A DNA stretch of 64,000 nucleotides, taken from NCBI GenBank assembly GCA_028023455.1, contig JAQFVV010006273.1, positions 1,056,001 through 1,120,000 on the forward strand, written 5' to 3'. This document shows, piece by piece, positions 9,940 to 22,725 of the stretch; within the stretch, counting starts at the first letter, position 1, and each line of letters opens with the position of its first letter. A program made the translations under genes and the position numbers. Below the pieces are notes generated by a model, which was given only the letters and a program-made list of their open reading frames with translations, ran no database searches and was not told where the DNA came from. Source of the stretch: Epiperipatus broadwayi. Lineage: Eukaryota > Onychophora > Udeonychophora > Euonychophora > Peripatidae.

Positions 9940-12910
9940 AGCAATCAACCATTTGATTTTTTTTTTAAATAGAATTTGTTCATTATATATATTAATAAAT
10001 TCTAGCATTCTAAAAAATGAAATAATGTTTTCTTCCATCAAATATAAGATGTAATATGAATGTCAATCTTGTGAATATTTTTGTGTATATACATGGCTAT
10101 ACATTACTATGCAGATGATTAATCGTTCCCATAAATCCTGTATCATTTAATGTATTAATGTATATTTTTACAGATTAAATTAAGATAAAATAAATCAAAA
10201 TAATTCTATTCAAAATAATTTGAAATCAAAAAGAAACATATGTAAAATTTAACAGATTGTATCCAGACCATCAGTCTATTAATTTTGAGAGAGTTTAGCA
10301 TTTTATTAATTCACTTAATAATTAAAATTTTCTTAAAGAATAATAGCTGTTAATGTACTAGAATATAAATGAAAACAATGAAAAATCATAGAATGTTTTT
10401 AATGAATGAATAAATATAATTTGATAATGAGATCAACATGAATATAATTTTTTTTCAGTTTCAAAAAGATGTATAAACTGCATCTAAATTTCCAATATAG
10501 GTTATATATAGTAAAGTACCATATTTATTAAACTAAAAGACAATGTTTAAAGATATATAAACAATAATATTTTTTGGATTTACAAAATTATATTATAACA
10601 GTATTTTAATCAATGCTATGATAATAGCAACAAGATAATTTTATAAAATCAAACAAATGCAATTTCATTAAAATGAATTATCACTAGGACATTCCAACCA
10701 AGGATGCATAATATCTAGTCACTGAATATTTAAAGACATTTATGCTAAAAGACTTTAAAGTATACAATTTTTATATTATAAATCTCAACAAAAATATTGT
10801 ATAAGTTTTTGTTAATAATTAGTCAATGAATTGTATATGATAATTATAGCATGCAGTTTGTAACCCAAATAGATATTTTAACCACAAACAAGAACATAAA
10901 CACACATTGGAAGTTTGCACATTTTCAGTACAATAGTTGCTATCAGATAATAATAGTGAATAGTCTAAACATAAGCAAAAATAACTGCTTCTTGAAATTA
11001 AATTTGAAACAATAAAATCTCTTATTAATTTACACTTAATATTCCACATGACCATTTCAGATGTGATTTAAATTGAATGTGAAAAATGGCATGATTTTAG
11101 CAAGTTAACAGTTTGACTGGTCATTACACATTAATTAACTCTTTTTACATATCTGATTGAAACTTTTCAGCTTTATTTAAAATAATCATTATTAATTCAT
11201 ATATTTTGAGGAATAAAAAATTAAAATTAAACTTTCAATTTATTAAATTTTTGGTATATGATTAAAATATTGTTTTTATAGGTATGAATTATTTATTTTC
11301 TGACTGAAAGAAAAAATAAACCTTGTTACAACAAATATATAAATTTGATTCCAATAACTAAAAAAATGTTGGGCTACATTTTTTTTTGCCAGTCAATGTA
11401 TGATAGCTCAAATGAATAGATGATTTATCAGAATTAGATATCTTTGTCAGATATTCATCTTTATTAATTTTTCAGTAGTTTGGTATGCTCTTAATTGTCA
11501 CTACTCTTAATTAAACCAACTAAATTATAGTACCTTAGTAATAAATATAAGCATGAATTAAACAAAATAGTAAGAACATTTGTTATATTAAAACTATTTT
11601 TAACATCATGCAGCACAAAAATGAAAATATATATCACATTAACATTTTTTTTCTTTTATCAATATAACTTTAAAAAATATTTGACAGGAAGTTATGTTTC
11701 ATATGTTTTCAAAATCAAATGTCAAACTATTAGTGCTCGATTTTCTGGATTATTGATAACTAAAACTGCTGAATTATTTAACATTTAAAAATTAGCAAAC
11801 TCAAGTGTGATCAATTCCTTCAGTAAAAGTCAAATTAATATGAAAAGGTTCTGATGACCAATATAAAAGATACTCAAAACACATAAATTCATAGTGAAAC
11901 AAATGACTGCAGAAATCAACATTTGTTGTCCTCCAAGATCTTCCAAGTTTTATAAACAGAACATTTTGAATAATCCTCCAATTCAAAGCCATTCCTTTCT
12001 GAAATGAATATTGCACTTCTGAAGAAATACTATTATGAATGTAAAAATGGGAGAAAATATAGGAACTATGTCATATAGTTAAACATAATTTATATTCCAA
12101 TTATTTCTTTTCATGATTGCTAAAACCTCTCCCACTTGTGAAACAAGATGATGGAACTGTCCTAATTTTGGCAGTTAATTGTCTTGGTTCAATTATTATT
12201 CTGTATGGATAAATCAAAGTTTAATGACTTATTGAATATTTTGAAACATCACATTTATCTCATGATGCAATCTTAGTTTTTAGACAATGTCATCTTAAAA
12301 GTTAAGGTCTTGATCATATAGCCTCTGCATTCTTATATTAGTTTGACTAGCATGAAGATACTGTTATACACTTCTTATGGTCTTCTACATAATTGATTTT
12401 AAATATTATTGATTCAAGCAAATTATTCTTGAATGATTGAGAAATTGACATCCTCCACTTGTATCTCTAAAAGAACTTGAGCTTTTTTCCATAAGAAATT
12501 CCTCAATATTTCTATAGAGGCCAACATAAATTCATCTTACATACAAGTAAATAATGGTTTCATACTACTATAATAAAATTATCATAGATAATTCATCATT
12601 TTGCCTGATCTATGTAATTTACAGAGAAGCTTACTAAAACAAATTAATTGGTTCAATTTATTGTAGATTACATTAAAATATGTGTATTTTGGAGTAATCT
12701 ATTTCATATCATTTGCCTAAATCAAAGTAGTAATTGAAAACTATCATTCAAAGAAAAATCAAAAATATAAAGGAAATATATTAAACCAGATCTGCCATTT
12801 ATCCTTGTTTGGCTGGGTTTAAATATCTTTCATAATTTTTAAACATAACTTTAATATCTTTGGGAATCTAAACCTTTAACAAATTTTAATATCCGGTAAC
12901 TATCTTTAAT
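9940..12910. other. AT-rich non-coding DNA, nothing recognised
   Basis: Only short, low-complexity open frames and homopolymer tracts are present. I see no repeat boundaries, RNA genes or coding signals. Confidence 0.5.
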
Positions 12911-12915
12911 ACTAT

Positions 12916-13821
12916 TGTGACAGACTGGACCTTCAAGCAGAAGGGAGAATACTATTAATAGCATAGCCATCAACAATACCTACAGCCAGATCGGGCTATG
13001 CAAAGCATACCATAATCTCATTTCCAGACCATGGCCCACCTCGACTGCTGGACTCAAATCCCTACCATCCAAAACATTTTATTTGTTTTGAGCCGAAGGT
13101 CAGGTACCATCCAAATATGTTATATATCCAGCATATTCTGATGACAGGCCCAATATCCAGCACTTGAAATATCCCACACTAGCTCCTCTTCTCAGTTGTG
13201 AGGGGGGATCTTTAGCACTTTTACCCAATATATATATATAACTATTTAGAAGCTAATTTACTGGTGACACAGTTACAGTAGAGAGAGAGAATTGACCAAG
13301 TAACAATAACGCAAACCAATATTTATTTTACACACACACATACAAATATAACATAATATAATAAGTTTCTATAAGAATGTTAGAAAGTTAAAAATTACTT
13401 TAAGCTATAATTATGATAGTCTATTAGAGTTCAGTTCATTAATACATATATGTATAAATATTTATAATGTGAGATAAAAAGCATATTAACCTAGGTTTTA
13501 TAATAACATATGACACTTTCATAGGTTCAGTTTGCCTATTTGTTTTCTTGTTTCTTTTCTGTTGTTCAAGTTGACAATGGGAGAGAGAGAATAAACAGCT
13601 TACATATCACAGGTCAGGCATTGGGTCTAGATTGAGAACATCTGATGATATTGATGACTCAGGCTCAAAGATGAGCCGAACACTCCTACTGTTTTTTTAG
13701 CACTGCGTGTTGCTAAGTCGGTCTTCACTTACGAATGGGTCTAGGAATGTGTGTACTGGAAACATGGACAGTTTTCCAATGATCATTTCTGACCATGTTC
13801 TCTTCTTTGTTTTTAATAACA
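12916..13821. mobile_element. Candidate solo LTR (Ty3/gypsy-like)
   Basis: The block begins TGTGACAGACTGG and ends AATAACA, so it has TG...CA termini. It is flanked by the 4-base direct repeat CTAT at 12912-12915 and 13822-13825, the usual target duplication size for Ty3/gypsy elements. It is richer in GC than its surroundings, contains a TATA-like run near 13225 and an AATAAA near 13580, and encodes nothing. A length of 906 bp is reasonable for an LTR. A 4-bp match can occur by chance, and no second LTR is in the window to compare. Confidence 0.4.
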
Positions 13822-13825
13822 CTAT

Positions 13826-16800
13826 CACAGCAGTGTTAATAATAATAGCAATAATACTTATACTCTGAAGTTACATAATAATCTGATGGCCTGATAATTT
13901 CTTTCTCTTCTCTCTTTTATACTTCTCTCTCCCATTGTTTTATCTTTAACATAATTTAGATCAAGTTTAATTAATTCATACATTTTTCTGCTGTCTAATC
14001 TCATTTTGAAATTAATCTAACTATCTCATTGTTTTATATTGATGAAATAGTTTGTATGGTTTTAATTAATTTAATTGTTAGTTCCAATTTTCTTTTATCA
14101 GCCAGTAATCTTTTAAAAGTTTTTTCATTTTCCAATTAACTTTTGTTATGATTTTTACATTTACTTATTATTATATTTTTTTTCATGCATACATTTTTTT
14201 TCTTCTGTAAATTATAAAAATAAGAGCTAATTTCAATGTTTATTTAAGAATTATGTCCCCCTTTCACTCCAATCCTAAACTTTTACTCTATTTAAAAACA
14301 AAATTTGTATACGCAATCATTTACTTTTGATACAATTACATTTCTTAAAAAGAAAGCTGTTTACATTTTTTTTTCTTTTCTCTATTTCATTTTATTAATA
14401 AATTAATCAATTCCTTCTTTTTCTCTTAAAATAAAAATATGTAATGTGATTATGTGTGTAGCTTTAACATATATTTTGCTAGCATTACAATATATATAAT
14501 TAATTGCTATGCATACTGTATTAATGAAAACTAAAATTAATCTTTTAAAAGCATAAAATGTAAACTTACATATCATAAAAATTAAGAGTGTTCCTTTCAG
14601 AACTTCCACCTCAATATTAATCACTTTTTTGATAAATTCCCTGAGTGGTAATTAAAATCAATATCTGCATTAAAAAAATGTACAATAAATGGAAAAAGTA
14701 AATTGCTAAAAACTATGAAATAAATTTCAAAAGAAATACATTATTATAATTAACGTAAGTTCTGAAAACAGTGATAAAATGTCTCAAGCTTTACTAAAAA
14801 ATGAAAAGCTTTAAAAAAATTTGTGCATATATTTCCTAATCAGATAGTGAAGCACAATGTAACATTTTAACATTTGTTATTTCAACCAATGGTGTTCACT
14901 GATTAACCATTTGTGGATTATTTATTTACATATCTATTTTATTTGGCATAAATGTACTTTTAATTTGATTTTTATGTTATTGTTGTTGTCAATATTAATT
15001 AGGTTTCAAATTTGATTTTTATGGCACATGACTAAAATTATTACAGTATCTGTATCTAGAAGAATACTTTTAAACAAGAATATGTACCAAAAGAAGTAAA
15101 GAAACTAATGTAAATTGATTATTAAATTTTAAACCACTTACAATTTGCAGTAAGCTTCCATTTAAAAAAATTTTATATTACGGTAACACTAATCAGATAT
15201 CAAATTTCATTTTTATGGTTAAAATTATTATTGAATATACATTTATGATAATACTTTTGAATAAGAATACATATATTTTTATGACTAAAAATAGAATGAA
15301 TTATGTAAACTAAATTGTAAAACACTTAACATTTTGCCATTCTCATTGAATTTTTATTTGGAAATTCTTTTTTTTTATGTCAATATTAATTCATCAGATA
15401 TAGATGAATTCATTATAATACTGTATATGCATATATTATAATACTTTTAGGTAAGAATATATACATTTTTACTATTAGAGATAGAAAGTCATGCAAACTA
15501 AATTAATAACTAAGTTTTAATTATAATGATGTTTGTTATTCTAATGTTCATTGTATGTCATTATATTTAGTACACAAATTTTAATGAGAGAAATGATAAT
15601 AGTTATTCATTCTAGAAGCCTTCATTATGGAAGACCTCATTTTATACAAATGCTGAGAATTCATAGTGCAATAAATATAATTTTTGTTTATTATATATAT
15701 ATAATATCATTTATTTAATCCTAAAATATACACTGAAAATATTTAAAATTATGCTAAAGATAATTATGAAAATTTTTCAAAATTGCTTTTTTATTCACAT
15801 AAATGTACTAAAAAGTAAGCACCTCCACACACATATATATATGCTAAAAAAATTTCTTGAGCTTTTATTTATTTTTGATATTATGCAACCAAAGTATACA
15901 TCACTAATGTTCAGAAAGAGTTTAAGAATATTTCTAAATATGAATGCCATATGCATAATATCAAGAAAACTATGAAAGCTGAAGAAAATTTATTTTTTTA
16001 ATTTTTTTATAGCATTTGTTTTTATTTTTTTAGTGTATTTATGTGAATAAAAACATTTCTTACAAAAAAAATATTATTTTCTACTTTTTAGTTTATATGT
16101 AATTCTATATTATGTTCTTTTACTTTTCTTAAAATAGTTGTAATAGATATATTAAGCACTTGGCATATTAAATTAAAAGTTTTCACTGGTTAAGCTTTTA
16201 TTATTTTGCATCAGCAAGGGCTTAATATATATATATTTAGTTTTATATAATTATAGAAGTTATGTTTAGATAGAATTTGATATTACTGGACTGTAATATC
16301 AAGAAGAGTACTGCATCCCACATACAATTAAAATTTAAATTTTTTTACTAATTTTTTTTTGCAAATATTATGTGAAAACTCTAAAAAGTATATTAAGACT
16401 AGGAAAACATATGTATGCAATGTTTCAATGAAAAAGAAAATTGGGAAGTGAATAAAAATTAATTTATAGTGTCTTCAGAAAAATAGACAAAAAATAAGCT
16501 AAATAAAAACATACTAAAAAACACTAATGGACAGAATTAAAATTTTATGGGAGGAGGGATTATAGCTGACAAAAGAAAATTATTTAGTAATTAAGAAATA
16601 AATGATAAATTTAAATTCTAATCTGTTTAGTAAATTCAAAATATCTGCTAATAATTATATCAAAATTTTAAATAATTCATATATGGAAGTTAAAAAAGAT
16701 AAACATTCCTGATATTTATATTTTTATATTGGATTATTTCCATCATCTAATATGAGTATTGAATGTCTAAAAAAAAAATAACTTTAAATATTCCAAATAC

Positions 16801-17100
16801 ATTCAACTGTTAGTAATAGCACACAGGTTAGTATATGAGAAGAATAAATAAAATTTAAATACTTAAAAAATGTTTGAATACAAATTTTAATAATCAATAA
16901 AATATCACAGTAGCAAAGCTTCAATAAATAATAGAAGCAGATAATAATAATAATAAATACCTATCCAGTGCTGTACTATTTATTTGCCTGGACTACTTTT
17001 TAGCTTATGTTTTTCATCCATGAAGAGTTGTGGATATGTGTCTAATGCATCTGAATTTTTGGAATTTATTGCACTTTCATCAACCACCATCTTTTATTTC
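13826..17100. other. AT-rich non-coding DNA
   Basis: No gene is visible. The only recognisable item is a copy of the inverted-repeat MITE family at about 16740-16870 (arm sequence shared with 8771-8875 and 46390-46650). Confidence 0.45.
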
Positions 17101-18010
17101 ACTTTAAATGCTTTTATTTAAATTATAATTTCTATTTGTTGGTTTGTAAATATTTTATTTATGTTAGAAAAAAAAATTAAAATTGAGGTTTAATATATTT
17201 ACATTCAATATAATTTATTCAATTTTGGTAATTTGATACAATACACTGGCAATGCAATGTTACTAAAATATTTTAGGTTACCTAATTTCTTAAATACAAA
17301 CCAGTGGTCAGATGAAATTTCAGATATTTTTATATCTAATTTAAGTTATCACTTGAATAAGTTTTCAGTACTGCATGTAAAAGGTAGTATATATATATAT
17401 TGTTGATGGTTTGTCTCACTTAGAAGCTTTTTATTGGATTAAAAACAAAAATCAAGGTTTAATATATTTAGATTTAATATAATATGTTCAAGTTTGATAC
17501 ATTTCTTATAAACCACTGGAATGCAATATGACACTAAAATATTTTAGGTAATTATCTAGTTTTTTAAATACTGAGCAGAAGGCAGATAAACAAATTACTT
17601 TAATCTTAAATGTATTTTGGCATCATTTAAAATTGAAATAAAAACAAATCTTTGATTACAATCTTAATGCTAAAAAGTAAATAATAACAGATATAAAAAA
17701 ATATTTTATAATCAATGCTTTTAAATACTTTGCACTAAAAAAAATACTTGTGTTGGGGGGGGGGGGAGAAATTAAGTTAATCCCTATTTTTTATAATAAT
17801 TGGATTGACTTAATTAATATCTGAACTCTGTACACTTTTATTTTAAGTTAAATATAAAAATCCCAATTGTGGTTGAAGAAACAATTATCTTTTTTAATGC
17901 AAAGTAAATAAAAGTGTTGATTATAAAATATTTTTATATCTATTATTCACTATCAAGTTATCAGTCAGAAATTCAAAAATATTTTAATGTTTTCTATCTA
18001 AGTCAACTTT
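17100..18010 (+). repeat. Dispersed AT-rich repeat, two tandem partial copies
   Basis: The stretch 17100-17410 (AGGTTTAATATATTTA, GCAATGCAATGT, AAATATTTTAGGT) is repeated from 17440 to 17640. The same sequence returns at 59190-59498, where its continuation is split by another element and resumes at 61152-61560 (AACAATTAT, TTTTAATGCA, AAGTAAATAAAA). This is an interspersed repeat more than 500 bp long of unknown class. It contains a run of 12 G at 17755-17766. Confidence 0.5.
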
Positions 18011-19010
18011 CTTTCATAGTTACATACATCTGAAGACAATTTAGTATATATGTTGGTATCCTTAGTAATTATAATATATACAAGATATATATATGTAAGG
18101 ACCTAGAGTTATTCAAAAAGTGCATTTTTGGAGAATGTGTTTTACTGAAAGTAGTTTTGTTAAATATATTTATTTATATTAGAACATATTACAATACAAA
18201 CAAAAAATACATTTTTATAACTTCTCAAATATTCATTTAAATTTTTTATGCCAACAAGAACTGCAAATTTTAATTTACCATTTACATTTTTCCTTCTACT
18301 GATCTACTTGAAAACAACAGTGATGTGTCTTTATAATACTTAATATAAATAGATAGATCATATACGATCAATCGAATTCGAAAGACAACTATATTACAAC
18401 TTTTTACTGTCTTTTGGTTACTAAAAACATTTTTAATAAGATTTTGATTTATTTATAAACAAGATGTCAGCTGATCAAATGATATTTTAATAACAAAATA
18501 TTAGTTAGAATACAATACATAATTATTAAAAATATGAAAATATTGCTGCAAAACTTGATTTCTTATAATGTTACAATTTAATAAAGATGTTTTTGGTATC
18601 AATATAATATATGCATTACATTAGATTTTATTTCAGTTTCTTTTACCCATTGTGTGAAGCCATAATCAGAAGACAAATCAATATATTGAACATTTTTGGC
18701 AAATATGATTCTCATAAAAGAACATAATACTAAAGCACAAATTAATGGTAAATTTCATATTTTAAAAAGTTTATTAATTGTAAATTACAATTTGTTTTTT
18801 TATATTTTCTTAACTGTCTTTCAAAATAGACAAAAAGTAAGGTCAATTATAAATGTTCAGTTTTATCAAATACATTAGTAGAGAACAAACAAGTTGTAAA
18901 TTATATATATATCTTTTTAAAAAAATTTCATAAAATAAAATGTACTTAATCAATACATAGTATAATAAAAATGTACTGAGTTATTAATAAAAAAAAGAAG
19001 AGGTTTTATC
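18011..19010. other. AT-rich non-coding DNA
   Basis: Nothing beyond simple AT-rich sequence was recognised before the p32 pseudogene. The short open frame at 18696-18878 is of low complexity and has no family resemblance. Confidence 0.45.
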
Positions 19011-20063
19011 ATGGCTTTATCTGTTATAAAGTCGCCAAAGTCCACTCTTTTAAGAGCTTTTAGTAGCATGAAGTATGGAAATTTTTTTAACAGGTCTAGT
19101 AGTCTATTTGCATTAAAAACCTTAAAAGAATGCACAAATAATTGCGTAAGATCAACTGTGTGTTTGTCTTCACCGTGGGGTTACTTTTCATCAGTTTTAC
19201 TGAGGCTGTAACCTCGATAATATGCGTATAAAATGCGATATTAGGGACCTCTACAGGTGTTTTAACCACAAGCTTACGCTAAGCTTGTGGTTAAAACACC
19301 TGTAGAGGTCCCTAATATCGCATTTTATATGTATATTATCGAGGTTATAGCCTCAGTAAATATTACTATGTAATCAATGTGCGTTTAATAAATTTATAAT
19401 TACAACTTTTCATCAGTTTATAAACCATTTTATATTTCAAATATACCCCAGTATTGTTTATTTAAACAAAATGAGATAAAGAACTATCAGATTTTTTGCA
19501 ACAAGAAATACAAGCAGAATGTGGCCTACAAAAGAGTCCTAGCCAAATCCCTTCTATTCCAGGGTTTGAAATCAAATTTGATGAAGCTGATGTCATTTTA
19601 ACAAGGACCTTTAATAGCAAAAAAGTCACAGTCACGTTTAATGTTAATAATACAGTAGACGCAGAAGAAGATCCAGTTGCAGATGAAAAATCTGAATCTC
19701 AGAAACCGGTGACAATAAAATCAAGGCCTGATTTCTTAGCAATTATAGAAAAAATTGGCAAGACTTTAGCTTTTGATTATGCAGTTGTAGGTGATTTTGC
19801 CTAAGAAGAACCACAACCAGAGTCTTTTATGGATTAGTTTAACATTAATAATATATACATGTATAAAAAAAGAATAAGATAAAACATATTCAGTATCCGT
19901 GGAGATTATGGATAAGGATATGTACAATTCGTTGATGAATTTTTTGGAAGAATGTGAAATTTCTAATGAATTTGTGCAACAGCTATCAGAGTTCAGTTCC
20001 AGTTATGAATACAAGTTATATATCAATCTTTTAGAAAGTCTTAAATTGTTTATTTCTAAATGA
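19011..20063 (+). pseudogene. C1QBP: Processed pseudogene of mitochondrial p32 (C1QBP/gC1qR/MAM33 family)
   Basis: The N-terminal part (19011-19197) begins with Met, is basic and rich in Ser and Leu, and looks like a mitochondrial presequence. From 19475 the frame reads DKELSDFLQQEI, then GFEIKFDEADVILTRTF and KKVTVTFNVNNTVD, the conserved first helix and beta strands of p32. It continues to a stop at 19802. After a degraded stretch that includes FNINNIYMY, the C-terminal helix is intact (19911-20063): MDKDMYNSLMNFLEE, then ISNEFVQQLSEFSS, SYEYKLYINLLESLK. Normal p32 is a doughnut-shaped trimer of the mitochondrial matrix. This copy is continuous with no introns where animal genes usually have several, has in-frame stops near 19473 and 19802, and is split by an insertion at 19198-19404. 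It is therefore a dead retrocopy. Confidence 0.9.
19198..19404 (+). mobile_element. Palindromic (snap-back) insertion in the p32 pseudogene
   Basis: The 15-base target duplication ACTTTTCATCAGTTT lies at 19183-19197 and 19405-19419. Inside, arms of 81 bases (19196-19276 and 19280-19360, overlapping the duplication by two bases) are complementary with about three mismatches and a loop of three bases (CGC). After the sense arm comes a unique tail, TATTACTATG to AATTACAA. The sense arm and tail match the 335-bp unit at 34.56-35.05 kb (GCTTGTGGTTAA, CCTGTAGAGGTCCCTA, AATCAATGTGCGTT, AATAAATTTATAATTACAA). The layout equals that of the hairpin at 258-559: inverted copy, tiny loop, sense copy, 3' tail. 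Confidence 0.8.
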
Positions 20064-22350
20064 ACATTTTCTCTTAATTCATAGCAAGCTGAAGAGTATA
20101 AAGATTTATTTCTATTAAGAGCTTTGACATACTTTATTTGAACCATCCAATAACAGAAACTATGCTGATTTGTAGAATTATTTAAAATATATCGTCACAG
20201 TAATATAAGCACTAAGTGAAAAAAAGGGAAGTTTATCTACTAGCAATTGTCAAGTAAATGTAATTTTCATTAATAAAAATTTGTTGAATAAAAAAAAAAT
20301 GAAAAAAAAATTTTATTACTAGTGATAAACAGATCAAACATCCCAAAGAAGGGCTAGAAAGAGGTTCTGGGTTGCCATCATGATTCATATATGGCTGTAA
20401 TAGTACAGGAATTATGCCTGTCATCTTTAGAATTTGGTTTCAATTCATAAACATTCAATCACCTGATTGTTTTAAAATTCCAATTATCATTAATACAAGT
20501 CTCTATATAAATAAATAATATTTTTAAACTAATTGTATGGCTTTATCAATGATTGAGAAATATTATCATGATTTCACTTATTGTATATTCATTTATTTTT
20601 AAAAAACCATTTTAATGCTATTATATACTAATTCATGAATTTGAATTCTAGAGTTTAATACTTTATTACTGCATCAAATCATATATAAGGTAATAAAGCA
20701 CTGAAAACATTTTTTTTTAAATATATAAGAATTATGCAAATGATAAAAAAAAAATTGTATAAAAAATATAATTTATATTTATAGTTTGTTAAAATTTCTA
20801 AACTGACAAAAAGAGGTTTCATTTTTGTTTTAGTTATACCATTATGCTTAGTGATAAATATATTAAATAATTGTTTTATTTGTGAAATCAATTACAAAAA
20901 AAAATCATATACTGTACAGTAAAAGAATTGTTTGTAAAAGTAACTTTAAAAAGTGAAGGTACTTAAAGTTTTAATATATGGAAACGTACAGTTCATAATT
21001 CTTCCTTCTTTTTTTTTTTTGTTCAATTTAATTCAGTTATAAATATATAAACTCCATTACATTTTTTTTTTTTTTTTAAAAAAAAAGTGTTTTTATTAAA
21101 CTAAACTTCATAAACATAAAAATATGCCAATGCTCTAACAGATACAACAATTATAAGATTAGAAATATTAATAATGTAAAAAAATATAATGAAAGTTTGA
21201 TTCAAAAACTTTATACTGCATTGATGAATTTAGGCCTATTCTTAAAAAAAAAATTCTATTTAATTTGAAATCTTATTCAACTGGGATTTTGTTTGTTATT
21301 AAGATAGGATTTAATTATAGCAAATTTGTAATAAGTTAAAAAATAATTAAACAATTTTTTTAAGTAATTATGTATTAATAAAGGGGAACTATATACATTT
21401 TTAAACAACTTAAGTCAATTTTGTGTAATATTTTTAAAAGATACATTTTTGTAATACTGTATTAATAATTTCATTCTCTATTTTAAGAAAAAAATTAAAT
21501 TTTTGTAAAATATAGTTTATATTTGTTATATTATTTTATATACATACACTTTTGATATTTTTTTTGTCTTGCATATTTTTATTTTTGATATTTTTTTATC
21601 TTGCATATTTTTATTTTTACTTTATGTTTCAGATTAAATGTGTCTTGTTAAAGATTATAAAAAATAATCAAAATGTTGGTGGATATTACGTTACTTAAGT
21701 AAAAAACATGTTTTCTACAAAATAAAATAAAATGTGATAAAATTTATCTAAACTTATGAAAAAGTATGCATATTTAAAATATAAGATAAGTGAAGAATTT
21801 TAATTATAATTTAATAAATTAATAATCACAAATTTTTATATTTATGGATTACCTTTTGCAGCACATTATTTTTTCCATTAATTTTATGTTGTTTACACTA
21901 ATATGTTTTAATATATTTTAATAAATATGATTCAATATATATGCTTCCTATCTATTTTAAACATATTCATAAAAATTTTTGTATAGTCTAATAAGATATT
22001 TACATACATAGGTAGTTAATGTTATTTAGTTAAATTTATGATTAAAATATATAAGTTTATATAAGGTATTATTGTTATTTCTGTATTGCAGTAATCTATT
22101 ATTAAAAATATTGAACGTGTGTATTTTATATAGTTTTTACTTCTTTATTTTAACTTCTTACATGTGTGTCATCTTCAAGGATATTAAACATCCTGTAATC
22201 AAATAAATAAATCAAAACATTTGAGAATATCAAAAGCAGAGTTTTATCACTACTTCTACATATATTATCATATATATTTTCGTTTCCTTTTACATCATAA
22301 TTATTAATATTATTAATTTTATTATATTTTCATATTATTTCTTTTATTTA
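20064..22350. other. AT-rich non-coding DNA
   Basis: After the p32 stop codon there is no clear poly(A) tail. A two-copy direct repeat of about 33 bases (TTTGATATTTTTTT, GTCTTGCATATTTTTATT) lies near 21550-21620. Nothing else was recognised. Confidence 0.45.
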
Positions 22351-22354
22351 CAAT

Positions 22355-22725
22355 CTTATTTTCAATTATAACAAAATTTATTACTTACTATAATTTTTAA
22401 AAAAATCTGTTAAAATTTTCAATTGAAATATTTTATTTAAATCTATTTTGGTATTTATGGAATACTTGCCTCTTTTGATAATTTATTACAGTGTCAAGAA
22501 TTGACAAAAATAAAGATTTATATAAAAGAGATTTATTTAAAAAAAAATAGATTTGCCAAAATAATATTAGTACTATAAATTATCAAAAGAGACTAGTGTT
22601 TCAAAAATATCAAATTAGGTTTAAATAAAACAGCATATTTTGAAAATTTTAACAAAAATTTTTAAACAATTTTAAACATGGTAAGTAAAAATTTTATTAT
22701 AATTTATAATTGAAAATAGAATTGT
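22355..22725. repeat. Long imperfect inverted repeat (foldback)
   Basis: The left arm, about 22355-22490 (TTTTCAATTATAAC, ATTACTTAC, CTCTTTTGATAATTTA), is complementary to the right arm, about 22575-22725 (TAAATTATCAAAAGAG, GTAAGTAA, TTATAATTGAAAA), with a spacer of about 85 bases. It may be a foldback MITE or a snap-back insertion. No target duplication was identified. Confidence 0.5.

Noticed and set aside
18696-18878. 60-residue open frame upstream of the p32 pseudogene
   Set aside because: It does not match the p32 family, lacks a conserved motif and is of low complexity; the pseudogene's own start is at 19011.
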